Shown in pieces: positions 18,818 through 29,630 of a stretch of 64,000 bases of DNA. Location: assembly GCA_022600955.1 (NCBI GenBank), contig JAHZJK010000017.1:95366-159365 (forward strand), read 5' to 3'. A model generated the notes under the pieces. The model was not told where the DNA came from and did no database searches. It saw only the letters and a list, made by a program, of their open reading frames with translations. The first letter of the stretch is position 1. Each line of letters opens with the position of its first letter. The DNA is from Gammaproteobacteria bacterium. Lineage in GTDB: Bacteria; Pseudomonadota; Gammaproteobacteria; Steroidobacterales; Woeseiaceae. The translations under genes were made by a program, and so were the position numbers.

Positions 18818-19798
18818 TCAGTCGTCGCCGTCAGCAAGAATTTCCGCGAATTTCTGTTCTGCAATATTCTCGCCACAAATGATGATAACGACTGTCTGCC
18901 CCTGGTAATGCTCGCTTTCCTGCAGAAAGCCAGCGACGGCCACGCCCGCGGCGCCTTCGATGACCTGCTCCTCCGCGCTCATGTACTGGCGCATTGCCGC
19001 TGCGATCCGATCTTCGTCAACAACAACAAACTCATCAACGAGTGCTTGATTCAGCGCGAACGTTATTGCCTCTGCCTCAATACCGCCGGCCGTGCCGTCG
19101 GATAAGGTAGGCTCGCTCGGCAAATCGAGAATTCGGCCCGCTTCGACGGACTGCGCCATGACCGGCGACGCCGTTGGCTGACAGCCAATAATCCGAACAT
19201 CCGGCTTGTGCGCCTTCAGAATACTGGCGGCACCCGCGATCAGTCCGCCACCGCCCACAGCAATAAATGCAGCATCGACGTCGGCCAGTTGCTGGACGAT
19301 TTCAACGCCACAGCTACCCTGACCCGCCACCACCTGCTCATCGTTGTATGGCGACAGGTACGTCATGTCATTTTCCGTTGCCCAGCGACGCGCGTGTTGC
19401 TCAGTATCCAGACCGTCCGTGCCAAAAAACTGCACCTCGCCTCCATATGACCTGATTTTCTCTACTTTCGCGCTTGAAGTTTGCTCAGGCACGAAAATGA
19501 CGCCACTCACGTCAAGGCGCTGCATAGCGCAAGCAACAGCGGCACCATGATTACCACTGGATGCTGCAACGCATCCTTTTGCGCGCTGCTCTTCCGTCAA
19601 GGTCAGCAAGCGATTCGTCGCGCCGCGCAGTTTAAAAGAACCCGTTGTCTGCAGGTTTTCGAGTTTGAAATAGACGTCAGCGCCGGTTGCATTGCTGAAG
19701 GAGGCCGATCGCCGCAGCGGCGTCAGCTCAACGAAAGCTCGAATACGTGCCTCAGCTTCCCGGGCAAGCGTCGCCAGACGGGCGGGGTCTGCAGGCAT
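18818..19798 (-). CDS. Threonine/serine dehydratase (PLP-dependent)
   Basis: FKLRGATNRL PLP-Lys motif, SSGNHGAAVACA, AVGGGGLIAGAAS; no C-terminal ACT domain. Confidence 0.9.
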   Translation of the reverse strand: MPADPARLATLAREAEARIRAFVELTPLRRSASFSNATGADVYFKLENLQTTGSFKLRGATNRLLTLTEEQRAKGCVAASSGNHGAAVACAMQRLDVSGVIFVPEQTSSAKVEKIRSYGGEVQFFGTDGLDTEQHARRWATENDMTYLSPYNDEQVVAGQGSCGVEIVQQLADVDAAFIAVGGGGLIAGAASILKAHKPDVRIIGCQPTASPVMAQSVEAGRILDLPSEPTLSDGTAGGIEAEAITFALNQALVDEFVVVDEDRIAAAMRQYMSAEEQVIEGAAGVAVAGFLQESEHYQGQTVVIIICGENIAEQKFAEILADGDD

Positions 19799-20655
19799 CA
19801 GAGTCGATCAGCGCTGAAGGTGTCGCAGGCGTCCGGATCACCGTTCTGCAAGCCGATACGAAACCATCGCTGACGTTGCGCCGAGGTGCCGTGTGTGAAT
19901 GACTCGGGCACTACAGTGCCGCGACTTTGCCGCTGCAATGTATCGTCACCAATTGCGCTCGCGGCGTTCAGCGCCTCTTCGACATCACCCGACTCCAGGA
20001 TACTTCGCGCGCGATCTGCACGGTTCGCCCAGACACCCGCAAAACAATCTGCCTGCAACTCGAGCCGCACAGACAGAGCGTTACCTTCAGCCTTGCTGAG
20101 CTGGCGCTTCATTGAATGCACCTTGCCGGAAACACCCAACAGATTTTGCACGTGGTGCCCGACCTCATGCGCAATGACATAGGCTTGTGCAAAATCGCCC
20201 GGCGCTTTGTAACGAGTGCGCATCTGGTCATAAAAACTCAGGTCGATGTAGGCCTTCTGGTCGGCCGGGCAATAGAACGGTCCCATCGCCGCCTGACCCT
20301 GACCACAAGCGGAACGCGTTGAGCCCGTAAACATGACGAGCGTTGGCTCTTTATAGCGCTGGCCCTGTTCCGCAAATATCGCCTTCCAGACATCTTCAGT
20401 ATCGCCCATCACCACAGCGATCATGTCTGCGCGAGGGTCGTTTTTGAGCTCCTCAGCGCTCGGCTGCTTGCCGCTGCTCGACGCCTGGCCGGATTGCTGC
20501 ATGCCCTGGATAAGCGGTGTCGGATCGACGCCAAAATACATCGCGACGAGAACCAGCACGATCGTGCCAATTCCTCCGCCCAGCAATTTTGGGGTTGCGC
20601 GTTGTCCGCGCCGGTCTTCTATATTCGAACTGCGTCTACCACCACGCCAGCGCAT
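19798..20655 (-). CDS. YpfJ-type neutral zinc metallopeptidase
   Basis: MRWRGGRRSSNIEDRRG N-terminus, AYVIAHEVGHHVQNLLG (HEXGH), QRQRWFRIGLQNGDPDACDTF. Confidence 0.93.
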   Translation of the reverse strand: MRWRGGRRSSNIEDRRGQRATPKLLGGGIGTIVLVLVAMYFGVDPTPLIQGMQQSGQASSSGKQPSAEELKNDPRADMIAVVMGDTEDVWKAIFAEQGQRYKEPTLVMFTGSTRSACGQGQAAMGPFYCPADQKAYIDLSFYDQMRTRYKAPGDFAQAYVIAHEVGHHVQNLLGVSGKVHSMKRQLSKAEGNALSVRLELQADCFAGVWANRADRARSILESGDVEEALNAASAIGDDTLQRQSRGTVVPESFTHGTSAQRQRWFRIGLQNGDPDACDTFSADRL

Positions 20656-20734
20656 ACCTTGCTCCTGCTCAATCCGGCCGCCTATTGTCAGCTAATCGTC
20701 CGGTGTTTGACAAATATGCGCTCGAAAACCGGCC

Positions 20735-23700
20735 TCAGTTCTCAATGCGATAATTCAGGTCCACGCCTGATTCCTGCCGACCGGAGGTTGCTTTCACGCC
20801 GAATCCTTTCGCGAGATCGTAGCGAGCGCTAATGACGTTTTCCTGGTCAAAAATGCCGACGCCGTAGCTGATGAATAGCCTGGGTCCGATGTATGTCCCA
20901 AAATCGAGCGCACCCACGCCCTGTTCGTAGTCAAAGTCACTCCCTGTCACGAGCAAGGTGAGTGCCCGTTCCTCCGTCGTCTGCGGAACGGTATAGGCCT
21001 CGACGACCGGTCGCCGGGCCTCGCCACTGACCATCACGCCTGCGCGCTTCACCTGCGCATTGCCGTAGATCTCGCGCTCCGCGCGCAAGCGGACACTCGG
21101 GTTATCGGCCGGTCCGTTCAGATAGCGTATTCCGCCTTCGGCAATATCCAGTACCTGCCCATAGGCCTCAATAGAACCCGTCAAATCGTAACGTCCGGTA
21201 GCCTGGGGTACCGGCGGACCTTGCCAGTTGAACACAGCAGCCCCCACCACTTTCGCCTTCGCGATTTCAAGGTCGACGACGATCTGCTCGCCAAGCTCCA
21301 CCTCAAGTGAGCCGGAAAACAGACGCTTGTTTGCGACTGCAGGCTTCTGTTCCGCTTCGGGCAGGGTACCCGCGACGATAACAACATCTTCACTCTCGTC
21401 ATCGCGCGATTCTGCGAGGTTCGATGGCGCTATTCGTGCAAACGGCACCAGCAGCGAGCCGTTGATCTCGACGTTCTGCCTGGTCACTGCCAGTTCAATA
21501 TCCGGCTGCACCGTTACACGAATATCCGGAACGTCAACAAGCAACAAGTCGCTGCCACGAAGCTTGAAACGCAGACCCGGCTGCGCCACGTCGCTATAGT
21601 CCGCACTTGAAACGATCTCACCGCTACCTTCGCCGGCACGAAACCGTCCTGACAGCTCGAGCGCCCGGCTTGAGGTCAAAACGCCGTCAAGCTGAATGTC
21701 CTCAAGCTGCAAGCCAATCGGACGGTAGGCAAAACCACCGTCTTCCAGATCAAGCCGCCCCGTCATGAGTGGCTCTGATGCGGTTCCAGACAGCTCAAGT
21801 TCGGCGGCAAGTTTGCCCTTTACTGAGTCGACCCATGGGGCAAAGAATGCAAGCACTTCGACATTTTCCATCGACACACTGAGTTCCCCGTCAATCTCGC
21901 TCTCAGCCATATTTCTGACATCCTCGATTTCGAAATTTCCCTTGATGCTGTCAGTGCCCGACATCGGAATTGCCAATGCTCCCGATAACAACCGACCTTC
22001 CCGCATTTCGAAATCCAGATGACCGGCCGATGTCAGAGTGCCAACCTCGGGATCCGCGGCACTTGAAATTCGACCAGGCGACAAAGCAAAGTTGCCTTTG
22101 CCAGTGACTCTCTGCTGTCTGTCACGCGACAAGTCCAGCGAACCGCTGAGACGCTGCTCAATCAGCAACCCGCTGCGTACAAACAGATTCAGAAGCGCTA
22201 AAGGAACGTCCGTCAGTTGCGCGCCGATCTGCAAATCGCCGAAACCCGACTGGCTGAATTCAGCACACAGACTTTCGCCCGCCGAGCTGGCGAGGCAAAG
22301 CGGTCGCAGGTCGATCTCTTTGCCCCGCACCTGCAGCTGTGCCGGGGCCTGCAATCGGAACCGGTACTGGTCGCTCAAGTCCAGAGAGAATTCGTCAATA
22401 TCACCGCGCCATGCTGACGTCCATGGTTCTCGCCAGTCGCTGAAGCCGCCGCCGGCACCAACAACGAAGCTTGATCCAACGCTCTTGCCACTCACAGTTA
22501 ATGATTGCCGATCGGCCGCGAATGAAAGCTGAAGCTCGGCATCGTCAACGACGCTGTCGTCGATTTCCAGCGACACGGCCGTGATTGCCAGTGCGGCCAG
22601 CTCGCCCGTTTCGCGCTCATCGCTGACGCGGACGTCATTCAGGACCAGGTCGCCGACGCGAATCCGGTCGCTACTGAGGCTTACAGAAACAAACGGGTTC
22701 TGCGAGGCTCCCGACACCACACCGCTGGAGGAAAAACCGCCGGCGGCCTTATCCGTATAGGACTCGAGTGCAGCAACATCCAGCTCGAATGTCAGCCCGC
22801 GCTCAGATTCAAGTGCACCATTCAGAAGCGCATTTGACCGGCCGTGTTCGACCACCAGATTGCGAGCGCTCAAGCCCGCTTCGGTGTACGCCACATGCCC
22901 CGCTGCAGACAGTTTTCGCCGCAGCAACTCTCCGCTGACATCTTGCAGGTGTGCATCGATCGAAAATGGCCGCCCTGTGCCAACGGCTGTGACACGACCG
23001 GATACCACGCCAGGAAACTGCGGCGCCAGCTCCCTGGTTTGCAGTTCAAGAACTGACACATCGGCGGACCAGGCCAAACTATCGCGCCAGCTAAGTTTTG
23101 AACGACCAGCAACTGTGCCGCCGAATACCTGGCCATTCTGAATTTGCAGCAATAGCTGATCCCGATCGCCATTCCCGTTCAACTGAAAACTGCCATCCGG
23201 CATCAATGCCGTTGCGAGATCGACCGCCCCGGAGACGGTCCAGTCATCAATCGATCCGCTAACCGTGACATCGGCGCGTTCGCTCATGATGCGCGGACTC
23301 GATGCGTCGATTGGCCAGCCTAGTTTGGCCCACCGCAAATCTGCGGCGATATTCTGTGTGAGACGATCGAAGCTCGCGTCAACCTGCACTTCGGTGTCGG
23401 TACTCATGACGCGGACGCTGGAATCGCTGACGACAACGGCATGCTCGTCAATTTGCAACTGCAGCTTGCCGTGGAGCGGATGTGTCGCCGGCCAGGCATT
23501 CGTTAGTTTTGCGAGATTCAGTTTCGCAATATCGAGTATCGCATTGCCTGAGACGGCGCCATCCCACGAAACCCCAAGAGTACCGGTTGCCGCCAGGTGT
23601 TCTCCCGATATCGTTAACCGTTGCATGTCCAGGGACGTCAGATCACCGCTGCCAACTGCCGCTACCAGAAGCCTGCCCATGGCCTGTTCGTCATATTGCG

Positions 23701-24373
23701 CATCGATTGTCAGGTCATAACGATCGAGCACCCCTGACGCACCGAGACGGATTTCCGCATCCTCTGCCACACCCAGTAAATCCAGCCGAAACTCGTGTTG
23801 GTCCAGCAATTCCAGTTCGCCTTGCAGCTCGGCCTGCAGTTGTGGTGCCTGAACAGTCAGCTCGGAGATCGCAATCGTTTCTTGCCATTCGCCTTGCAAG
23901 CGCAACTTGTCTACCCGCAGCCGCTCACCATCTTCTGCTCGCAGATCAATGCCATCAAACTCGACATTTGACAGTCGTACAGGCAGCGGCAGCACCAGCG
24001 CCTCGAGTATTTCTCGAACCGACGTAGGCGCAACACCCTCTTTTTCGGTCGCAACAACACTCGCCGACGTATCACTCAGAATTGCACTTGCCACCTCGAT
24101 GCCTGGCGGCAATATGTCCACATTAATGATGGCATGCGCTTTCTTGATGGCGATCGTCACGCCCGTCGATTCCCAACGCACTTCGGACAAGCGCACGCCA
24201 CCAGCAAAATCGCCCTGCACGTTACCGACGTCTAAATGTTGTTGCGTTGCGTTGCCAGCCGCTCTCAATACCCAGGTAGCACCGCTATTGGTATGCAACA
24301 ACCAATACCAGCCTGCAAGCAGACAAACCGTTAGTGCTGCGAAAGCGAACAGAATTCGACGCCTGATGGTCAC
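20735..24373 (-). CDS. tamB: Translocation and assembly module subunit TamB
   Basis: 1212-aa AsmA/TamB-like beta-rich protein with N-terminal TM; ends VISARYDLAKGFGVKATSGRQESGVDLNYRIEN; overlaps the tamA stop by 4 bp. Confidence 0.93.
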   Translation of the reverse strand: MTIRRRILFAFAALTVCLLAGWYWLLHTNSGATWVLRAAGNATQQHLDVGNVQGDFAGGVRLSEVRWESTGVTIAIKKAHAIINVDILPPGIEVASAILSDTSASVVATEKEGVAPTSVREILEALVLPLPVRLSNVEFDGIDLRAEDGERLRVDKLRLQGEWQETIAISELTVQAPQLQAELQGELELLDQHEFRLDLLGVAEDAEIRLGASGVLDRYDLTIDAQYDEQAMGRLLVAAVGSGDLTSLDMQRLTISGEHLAATGTLGVSWDGAVSGNAILDIAKLNLAKLTNAWPATHPLHGKLQLQIDEHAVVVSDSSVRVMSTDTEVQVDASFDRLTQNIAADLRWAKLGWPIDASSPRIMSERADVTVSGSIDDWTVSGAVDLATALMPDGSFQLNGNGDRDQLLLQIQNGQVFGGTVAGRSKLSWRDSLAWSADVSVLELQTRELAPQFPGVVSGRVTAVGTGRPFSIDAHLQDVSGELLRRKLSAAGHVAYTEAGLSARNLVVEHGRSNALLNGALESERGLTFELDVAALESYTDKAAGGFSSSGVVSGASQNPFVSVSLSSDRIRVGDLVLNDVRVSDERETGELAALAITAVSLEIDDSVVDDAELQLSFAADRQSLTVSGKSVGSSFVVGAGGGFSDWREPWTSAWRGDIDEFSLDLSDQYRFRLQAPAQLQVRGKEIDLRPLCLASSAGESLCAEFSQSGFGDLQIGAQLTDVPLALLNLFVRSGLLIEQRLSGSLDLSRDRQQRVTGKGNFALSPGRISSAADPEVGTLTSAGHLDFEMREGRLLSGALAIPMSGTDSIKGNFEIEDVRNMAESEIDGELSVSMENVEVLAFFAPWVDSVKGKLAAELELSGTASEPLMTGRLDLEDGGFAYRPIGLQLEDIQLDGVLTSSRALELSGRFRAGEGSGEIVSSADYSDVAQPGLRFKLRGSDLLLVDVPDIRVTVQPDIELAVTRQNVEINGSLLVPFARIAPSNLAESRDDESEDVVIVAGTLPEAEQKPAVANKRLFSGSLEVELGEQIVVDLEIAKAKVVGAAVFNWQGPPVPQATGRYDLTGSIEAYGQVLDIAEGGIRYLNGPADNPSVRLRAEREIYGNAQVKRAGVMVSGEARRPVVEAYTVPQTTEERALTLLVTGSDFDYEQGVGALDFGTYIGPRLFISYGVGIFDQENVISARYDLAKGFGVKATSGRQESGVDLNYRIEN

Positions 24374-26280
24374 AGGAGTGGTGTTCCGATCGTAAAATGT
24401 ACTCGCCAGGGTTTGCCGTCTATATCCTGCGCCTGTGCCAAATCCACACGAATCGGGCCCGCTATCGAGTACCAGCGCAAACCCATACCGATGCCCGCCT
24501 TCAGGTCGCGCTGCCGCCAGTCATTGAACGCGTTACCAATATCGGCAAACAAAGCCACGGACCAGTTGTCACGAAACTTCATCTCTACTTCCGCACTCGC
24601 AGTTACGATGTTGTTAGAACCAATCTGGTTGTTACTGAGTTCTTCGTACTGGTAGCCACGTACGCTGTCACCGCCGCCCGCTTTGAAACGGTAAAACACA
24701 GGCAGCCGCGTCACCGACAACGGCACAATATCGCTCCCCGTATCGATTTCGAATGACTCGACTGGGGCGTCCGTATAGCCAACCTCGGCCCGCAGAATAA
24801 ACTTCCAGCGGTCTGCCGCAAGGTAACTTCGGCGAGTCGAAAAATACACCTGTGTAAAATCGCTGTTGGAACCAAACTTCTCGTTTGACGTGAATATCCA
24901 GCCTCTTTCCCGGTGGCCCTGGGTTTCCCAGCCTTTGCCGAGCACCGCAACGAGGTCATAGTCATAACCAACCGACAACGTCGTTTCCTCGGAGCGCAAC
25001 AGTGACGCGAGCTCGGGGTTCCGATCCAGCAACGGCGTCAGTCCGATTTCTCCCACAGCGCGCAGTGAGCGCCTGCCATTCAACATTTGAACGAATATGG
25101 TCTCCAGCGCCTGCTGCTCGCCCGAACGAAAATTGCGTAGCTTGAGCCTGCCAAGGCGCAGGTGCTGCTCATCCACCTTGCCCACCGCGATAGTTAACTC
25201 GCGCTCATCCTGCAGCGACCTGCGCAGCACAAAATCCTGATTCTCATTCTTCAGGATAAAGTCGCTCACCCAGAATTGGCGCGCCCGATTGGCCCGTGGC
25301 AGACGATATGTTCCGCGCAGCGATACTTCATCGTCTTTCTCTTGCCAGCCAGCGCCAATATCAAGGCGGTCACCATTGTGGGACATTGGTTGCCGGGTAT
25401 ACTGAGCCTGCGCCCGCAAGCCGGTATCGGTGCCGAAACCCAACGAGCCCTGGTAGGCGTTTCGAGTGCTCGTCTCAAGATACACGGACAGATTGACAAC
25501 CGGTTGGGCTGCATCCTTGACGCGCTTCTCTTCTACGCGCACGTCGGTGAAATAGCCGGAATTCCACAGGTCTCGCCGCAACTTGTCCATCAATCGTTGT
25601 GTGTAAGCCTCGCCGGGTTCGAATCGGGGAATGTATTCCACGATCCCCGGCTTCAACACGTGTTCTCCCCAGGAAATATCACCGAAGATGTAACGCTTGC
25701 CAGTGTCCATCGTGAGCTTCAACGTTGCGCGGCTTCGCTCGAGGTCGATTTCGAGCGCGTGCGTCAGGAACCGGGCATCAAGAAACCCGAACTGACTGGC
25801 AATCTCCAGGCCGGCTTTCTTCTGCATACTCCAAACCGTTTGGTCGAGAACGCTACCAACTTGCAATGGCCACGAACTGCGCCACGCGATCAACTCTTCG
25901 CGAGTCGCTCCTTCACCCAGAATCTCGATTTCGAGCGCTTCGACAATGATGGGCACACCGGGGTCGACGTGAAGACGCAGCACGACGCCGTTGTCAGATG
26001 TCGTAGTGATGTTACCGGTGACCACAGCGTGATAGTAACCATAGGGACGCAAGGCGATCGCTGCTTTGCTTACTGCCTCAGCGATGACCCGCTCGAAATC
26101 GCGCTCCCTGATTTCCGCGCCGCGCGCAAGGCGAAACGCCTGCACATGCCTTTGCACATTGCTGAGCAGCGGTTCAGGCACACCGGAAACCTCATAACGC
26201 AACTCCGCACCGCTGGCAGGCATCACGGCCAGCAGCAAAAGCATCAGGAGCGAACTTCGTTTACACAGTATTGGGCTCAA
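24370..26280 (-). CDS. tamA: Autotransporter assembly factor TamA
   Basis: 636-aa POTRA/Omp85 protein; VRGYQYEEL motif and C-terminal DIDGKPWRVHFTIGTPLL. Confidence 0.92.
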   Translation of the reverse strand: MSPILCKRSSLLMLLLLAVMPASGAELRYEVSGVPEPLLSNVQRHVQAFRLARGAEIRERDFERVIAEAVSKAAIALRPYGYYHAVVTGNITTTSDNGVVLRLHVDPGVPIIVEALEIEILGEGATREELIAWRSSWPLQVGSVLDQTVWSMQKKAGLEIASQFGFLDARFLTHALEIDLERSRATLKLTMDTGKRYIFGDISWGEHVLKPGIVEYIPRFEPGEAYTQRLMDKLRRDLWNSGYFTDVRVEEKRVKDAAQPVVNLSVYLETSTRNAYQGSLGFGTDTGLRAQAQYTRQPMSHNGDRLDIGAGWQEKDDEVSLRGTYRLPRANRARQFWVSDFILKNENQDFVLRRSLQDERELTIAVGKVDEQHLRLGRLKLRNFRSGEQQALETIFVQMLNGRRSLRAVGEIGLTPLLDRNPELASLLRSEETTLSVGYDYDLVAVLGKGWETQGHRERGWIFTSNEKFGSNSDFTQVYFSTRRSYLAADRWKFILRAEVGYTDAPVESFEIDTGSDIVPLSVTRLPVFYRFKAGGGDSVRGYQYEELSNNQIGSNNIVTASAEVEMKFRDNWSVALFADIGNAFNDWRQRDLKAGIGMGLRWYSIAGPIRVDLAQAQDIDGKPWRVHFTIGTPLL

Positions 26281-26355
26281 TGGTTCCCGGGATCAATCTG
26301 GAAATGGACGGCCTGACAGAGTGTCACGTCACGCTGGAAATGCAATGCGTTTTTG

Positions 26356-27858
26356 CTACATCTGACCTTCAATAGGCAGGAAACTCATCAGCCATGTCTT
26401 GATCCGGCGCCAGCGGCCGGCGTGCGGTTCGACGGTTGCGACGGCATCTCCGTTGCCATCCGGGTAGCGCCACAGTAGCTGACCAGAATCCGACAGGGAC
26501 AGTCTGTAAGTCGACTCGCTCAGCGATTCCAGAAAACTGGTCGACATCTGGGTTGCCATTTCGACAGACTTGGCGGCAAGACCCATCTCCGTGTTGATAT
26601 ATAGAGAGCGCGGATCCAGGTTGAACGAGCCAACGAAGAGACGCGCACGATCAACAACAGACACTTTGCTGTGCAAAGTCGTCTTGGTACCCACTCGCTC
26701 GTCAAATCCCGGCCGCAACTCGTACAGCTCTACACCTTGTTGCAAAAGCGGCTTGCGATACCTGGCGTAGACAGCGTGCACACTTGCGTGGTTTGTCGAA
26801 GCCAGTGAGTTGGTCACAATAACGACCCGGACACCCCGACTGACCAGCCGCGCGAAAAAGTCTACGCCTCGCTTTTGCGGCACAAAATACGGTGAGATTA
26901 TGATGAGCTCATCACGCGCCTGCTCAGCCATCTTCAGCAGATAGTCGTAGGTCTTGCTGGCCGGTTGCTTGATCAGGCTGCGGACTTTCTCCGGATCGTC
27001 CATCACCATGTCTGCATCGGCCGGGCAAAAATCGAGATCCTGCAACCGTGGATGATCCCGCACACGAACAGCTACCTCTCGCAGAAAATCATTTTCCTTG
27101 TGGCCGGCCACAAACTTCTTGCCAGACTCGAGCACATCCGTAATCGTATCGTAGCGAACCAGGCTGCCGAACACATTGACTGGAATAGCCTCCGGCATGT
27201 TCCAGTACTCATCAAATCCATCCGATACTCGATTGACGACTGCACCAATTGCCAGCAGATCCTCGTCCAGGAACTCTGATTTACCGCCAGTTTCGAAATA
27301 CTCGTCGGCAATATTGCGGCCGCCTACAATCGTCACCTGATTGTCAACCGTGAAAGACTTGTTGTGCATGCGCCGGTTCAGGACATTGAAGTTCGCGATG
27401 AAGCTGATAAACCTGGAGCGGCGGCGAGGGAATGGGTTGAACACCCGTACCTCGATATTGATGTGATCGTTTAACGACAGCAGACCGGTGTCGATTGGGT
27501 GTGTCAGTGCGTCGTCCATGAGCAACCGTACCCGCACACCGCGATCCGCCGCGGCAACGAGACGCAGCGCGATCAGGTTGCCGCTAAGGTCATCTCGAAT
27601 CAGGTAGCTCTGAATATCAATACTGCACTCTGCAGCATCAATTAATGCAAGACGGGTGCTTAGAGCTTCAGGCCCATCGTACAACCGGTACAGACCGCAG
27701 CGTCCCGCATGCGTTTGCAGCCAGTTTTTAGCCGACTGCCCCAATACCGTTGCGCCGGTCTCGGCAATCTTGAATGACGCCTTGCGCTCCGGTAGGTCAA
27801 AGTACTTTTGATACTTGCTCGGCACTCTAGTACCGACCAGCGTCGCCAACATTCCCAT
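26356..27858 (-). CDS. Phospholipase D / cardiolipin synthase-like protein
   Basis: Two HKD motifs: RRMHNKSFTVDNQVTIVGGRNI and TLHSKVSVVDRARLFVGSFNLDPRS. Start set at internal ATG 27858; the longer ORF start looks implausible. Confidence 0.87.
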   Translation of the reverse strand: MGMLATLVGTRVPSKYQKYFDLPERKASFKIAETGATVLGQSAKNWLQTHAGRCGLYRLYDGPEALSTRLALIDAAECSIDIQSYLIRDDLSGNLIALRLVAAADRGVRVRLLMDDALTHPIDTGLLSLNDHINIEVRVFNPFPRRRSRFISFIANFNVLNRRMHNKSFTVDNQVTIVGGRNIADEYFETGGKSEFLDEDLLAIGAVVNRVSDGFDEYWNMPEAIPVNVFGSLVRYDTITDVLESGKKFVAGHKENDFLREVAVRVRDHPRLQDLDFCPADADMVMDDPEKVRSLIKQPASKTYDYLLKMAEQARDELIIISPYFVPQKRGVDFFARLVSRGVRVVIVTNSLASTNHASVHAVYARYRKPLLQQGVELYELRPGFDERVGTKTTLHSKVSVVDRARLFVGSFNLDPRSLYINTEMGLAAKSVEMATQMSTSFLESLSESTYRLSLSDSGQLLWRYPDGNGDAVATVEPHAGRWRRIKTWLMSFLPIEGQM

Positions 27859-28089
27859 ACGCCCAATATTACACCGAGTTCGGCCCCGTATATGGGTTTG
27901 CGAACAACAACATACGACGACCAGCGATACGGCGACTTGACAATAAATAATAAAGTACGACAGCTCCATTGCGCGGCCCCGTGGCGTATGCAACGATGCT
28001 CGTGAAATTGAAAAAGGCACAGCTGCTGAAAAGCAGTCTCGCAAAGCCACCGGTCTACGGGTTTGACCTACGACAGCGGAGTTACCAAT

Positions 28090-29442
28090 ATGAAGTCACA
28101 AGGATTTCGTGACACGGGCAAAATCGTTCGACGCCCTGCACGCCCCGGGGTCTACGCACCTACCAATCTGGCTCGCCTGATGCGCTGCATGGACACTGGC
28201 GCCAATCTCGCGTTACCGATCCGCCCGCGCGGTGCTGATACGTCTGCAACCGACTGCAACGTCAGCCCGTCCGGCACCGTTGTGGATACGGCCGGACTCG
28301 ACCGAATCGTGCATATCGATAACTACAACCATACAGTTACGGCAGAAGCCGGCGTGCGCATCGGCGTATTGGTTGCAGCACTTGCGGAACATGGTCTGGA
28401 ACTCACGGGTGTATATGACCAGACCGAGCGCACCCTGGGCGGCGCTTTGGCCGCACCTTGCATGGGACCCGGCATCGGGGGTCAGGCGTCATTTTTTTCC
28501 AGCCAGGTCATTGCGCTGAAAGTTGTAACAGCCAGCGGCAAGGTTATGAAGATCGACGAGACGCAAAAGAATTTGCTCGCGGCATTTCGCCTGAATTACG
28601 GCATGCTCGGCGTGATCTACGAGGTGACCTTGCAGGTCCGACCGATCGCAACGTTCTCAGCCAGTCACCGGAGCATGGACATTGATACGTTCGCAGAAGT
28701 TGCGGACCGTATCTCCAAGGGGAACGTCGGCTTCAAGTTTTACCTGTTGCCATATCGCAATCACGTCTACATTGACGTCAGGCGCTATGAGAAGAAGGCC
28801 GGCAGTGCGTACCAGACCCCTTGGAAAATCAAAGACTGGGGTGAGAGCACGGTGTTACCGAACGTGTTCAAGTCGCTGGGTCGCGTTCTGCCTATCCCTT
28901 CGGTTCGCTACCAGCTGATCGACAGTATTTCTGCAGCGACGCATGGTCTCGTCAACTCCAGGCTCGTCAGAAAAGGTAATAATAATGCTGCGGGCGGGCG
29001 TCACCGCCGCCGCAAGCCGAAGGGCCTCCTGTACTCTACCTGGTGCTTCCCGGCGTCTGATTTCTCGCTGGTCGTGAAAGCCTACGCACGCTTCTGCCGC
29101 GAAACATTTGCACAGACTGCATATCGGTGCGATATGCCAGCGGTCGGATACCGTGTAGCGCAAGACACCAGCGCGTTGTTGTCGCCCTCATTTGACGAGC
29201 CGTTGATCGCATTACAGACCGTTTCGACGCAAAAGAAAGGCTGGGACGATTTTGTTATGCACCTCGCCGAATTCGCAGAAAACTGGGGCGGCACACCCTT
29301 GTTCAATCAGACGCAGGCGGCACGGCCAGAGTATGTCGCGCAGACCTACGGCGGACGCGTAGAGTTTTTTCGCAAGCTCAGAAGGCAGCTTGATCCCGAA
29401 AACCGGCTTCTTACGCCATTCCTGGCTCGAACATTCACCTGA
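28090..29442 (+). CDS. FAD-binding oxidoreductase (D-arabinono-1,4-lactone oxidase type)
   Basis: FAD_binding_4-like region IRPRGADTSATDCN...GVRIGVLVAALAEHGLEL and C-terminal ALO-like region. Confidence 0.8.
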   Translation: MKSQGFRDTGKIVRRPARPGVYAPTNLARLMRCMDTGANLALPIRPRGADTSATDCNVSPSGTVVDTAGLDRIVHIDNYNHTVTAEAGVRIGVLVAALAEHGLELTGVYDQTERTLGGALAAPCMGPGIGGQASFFSSQVIALKVVTASGKVMKIDETQKNLLAAFRLNYGMLGVIYEVTLQVRPIATFSASHRSMDIDTFAEVADRISKGNVGFKFYLLPYRNHVYIDVRRYEKKAGSAYQTPWKIKDWGESTVLPNVFKSLGRVLPIPSVRYQLIDSISAATHGLVNSRLVRKGNNNAAGGRHRRRKPKGLLYSTWCFPASDFSLVVKAYARFCRETFAQTAYRCDMPAVGYRVAQDTSALLSPSFDEPLIALQTVSTQKKGWDDFVMHLAEFAENWGGTPLFNQTQAARPEYVAQTYGGRVEFFRKLRRQLDPENRLLTPFLARTFT

Positions 29443-29542
29443 CGTCGCGCGAGGTGCCAGTCGAAATACTCAGCGCGCCTTTCCCTGGCGCCCGCTAGTT
29501 TTTAACTTACTGTTTTTGAAGTTCTTTTTCGCCGTTACAAAT

Positions 29543-29574
29543 CGATACACAAAATCACTGGATTTCATGTATCG
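29543..29574. promoter_or_regulatory. Candidate PadR operator: inverted repeat CGATACA-N18-TGTATCG
   Basis: Perfect 7-bp arms (29543-29549 and 29568-29574) upstream of the padR-like gene, followed by further GATAC/GCATCG/CGATA half-sites. Confidence 0.5.
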
Positions 29575-29630
29575 GGCTGATACTATGCATCGCCTCGATA
29601 TATAGCGATCAGTCGCTTAGCGGAAAGAAT

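Noticed and set aside
18818-19798. Two threonine dehydratase genes in one window (18818-19798 and 61344-62882) as a recent duplication
   Set aside because: They differ in architecture (no ACT versus two ACT-like domains) and are a common catabolic/biosynthetic pair.
20735-24395. Long plus-strand ORFs antisense to tamB/tamA (for example 22038-22532, 25276-26316)
   Set aside because: They are shadow frames of high-GC coding sequence with low-complexity or implausible proteins; the minus-strand products are unambiguous.
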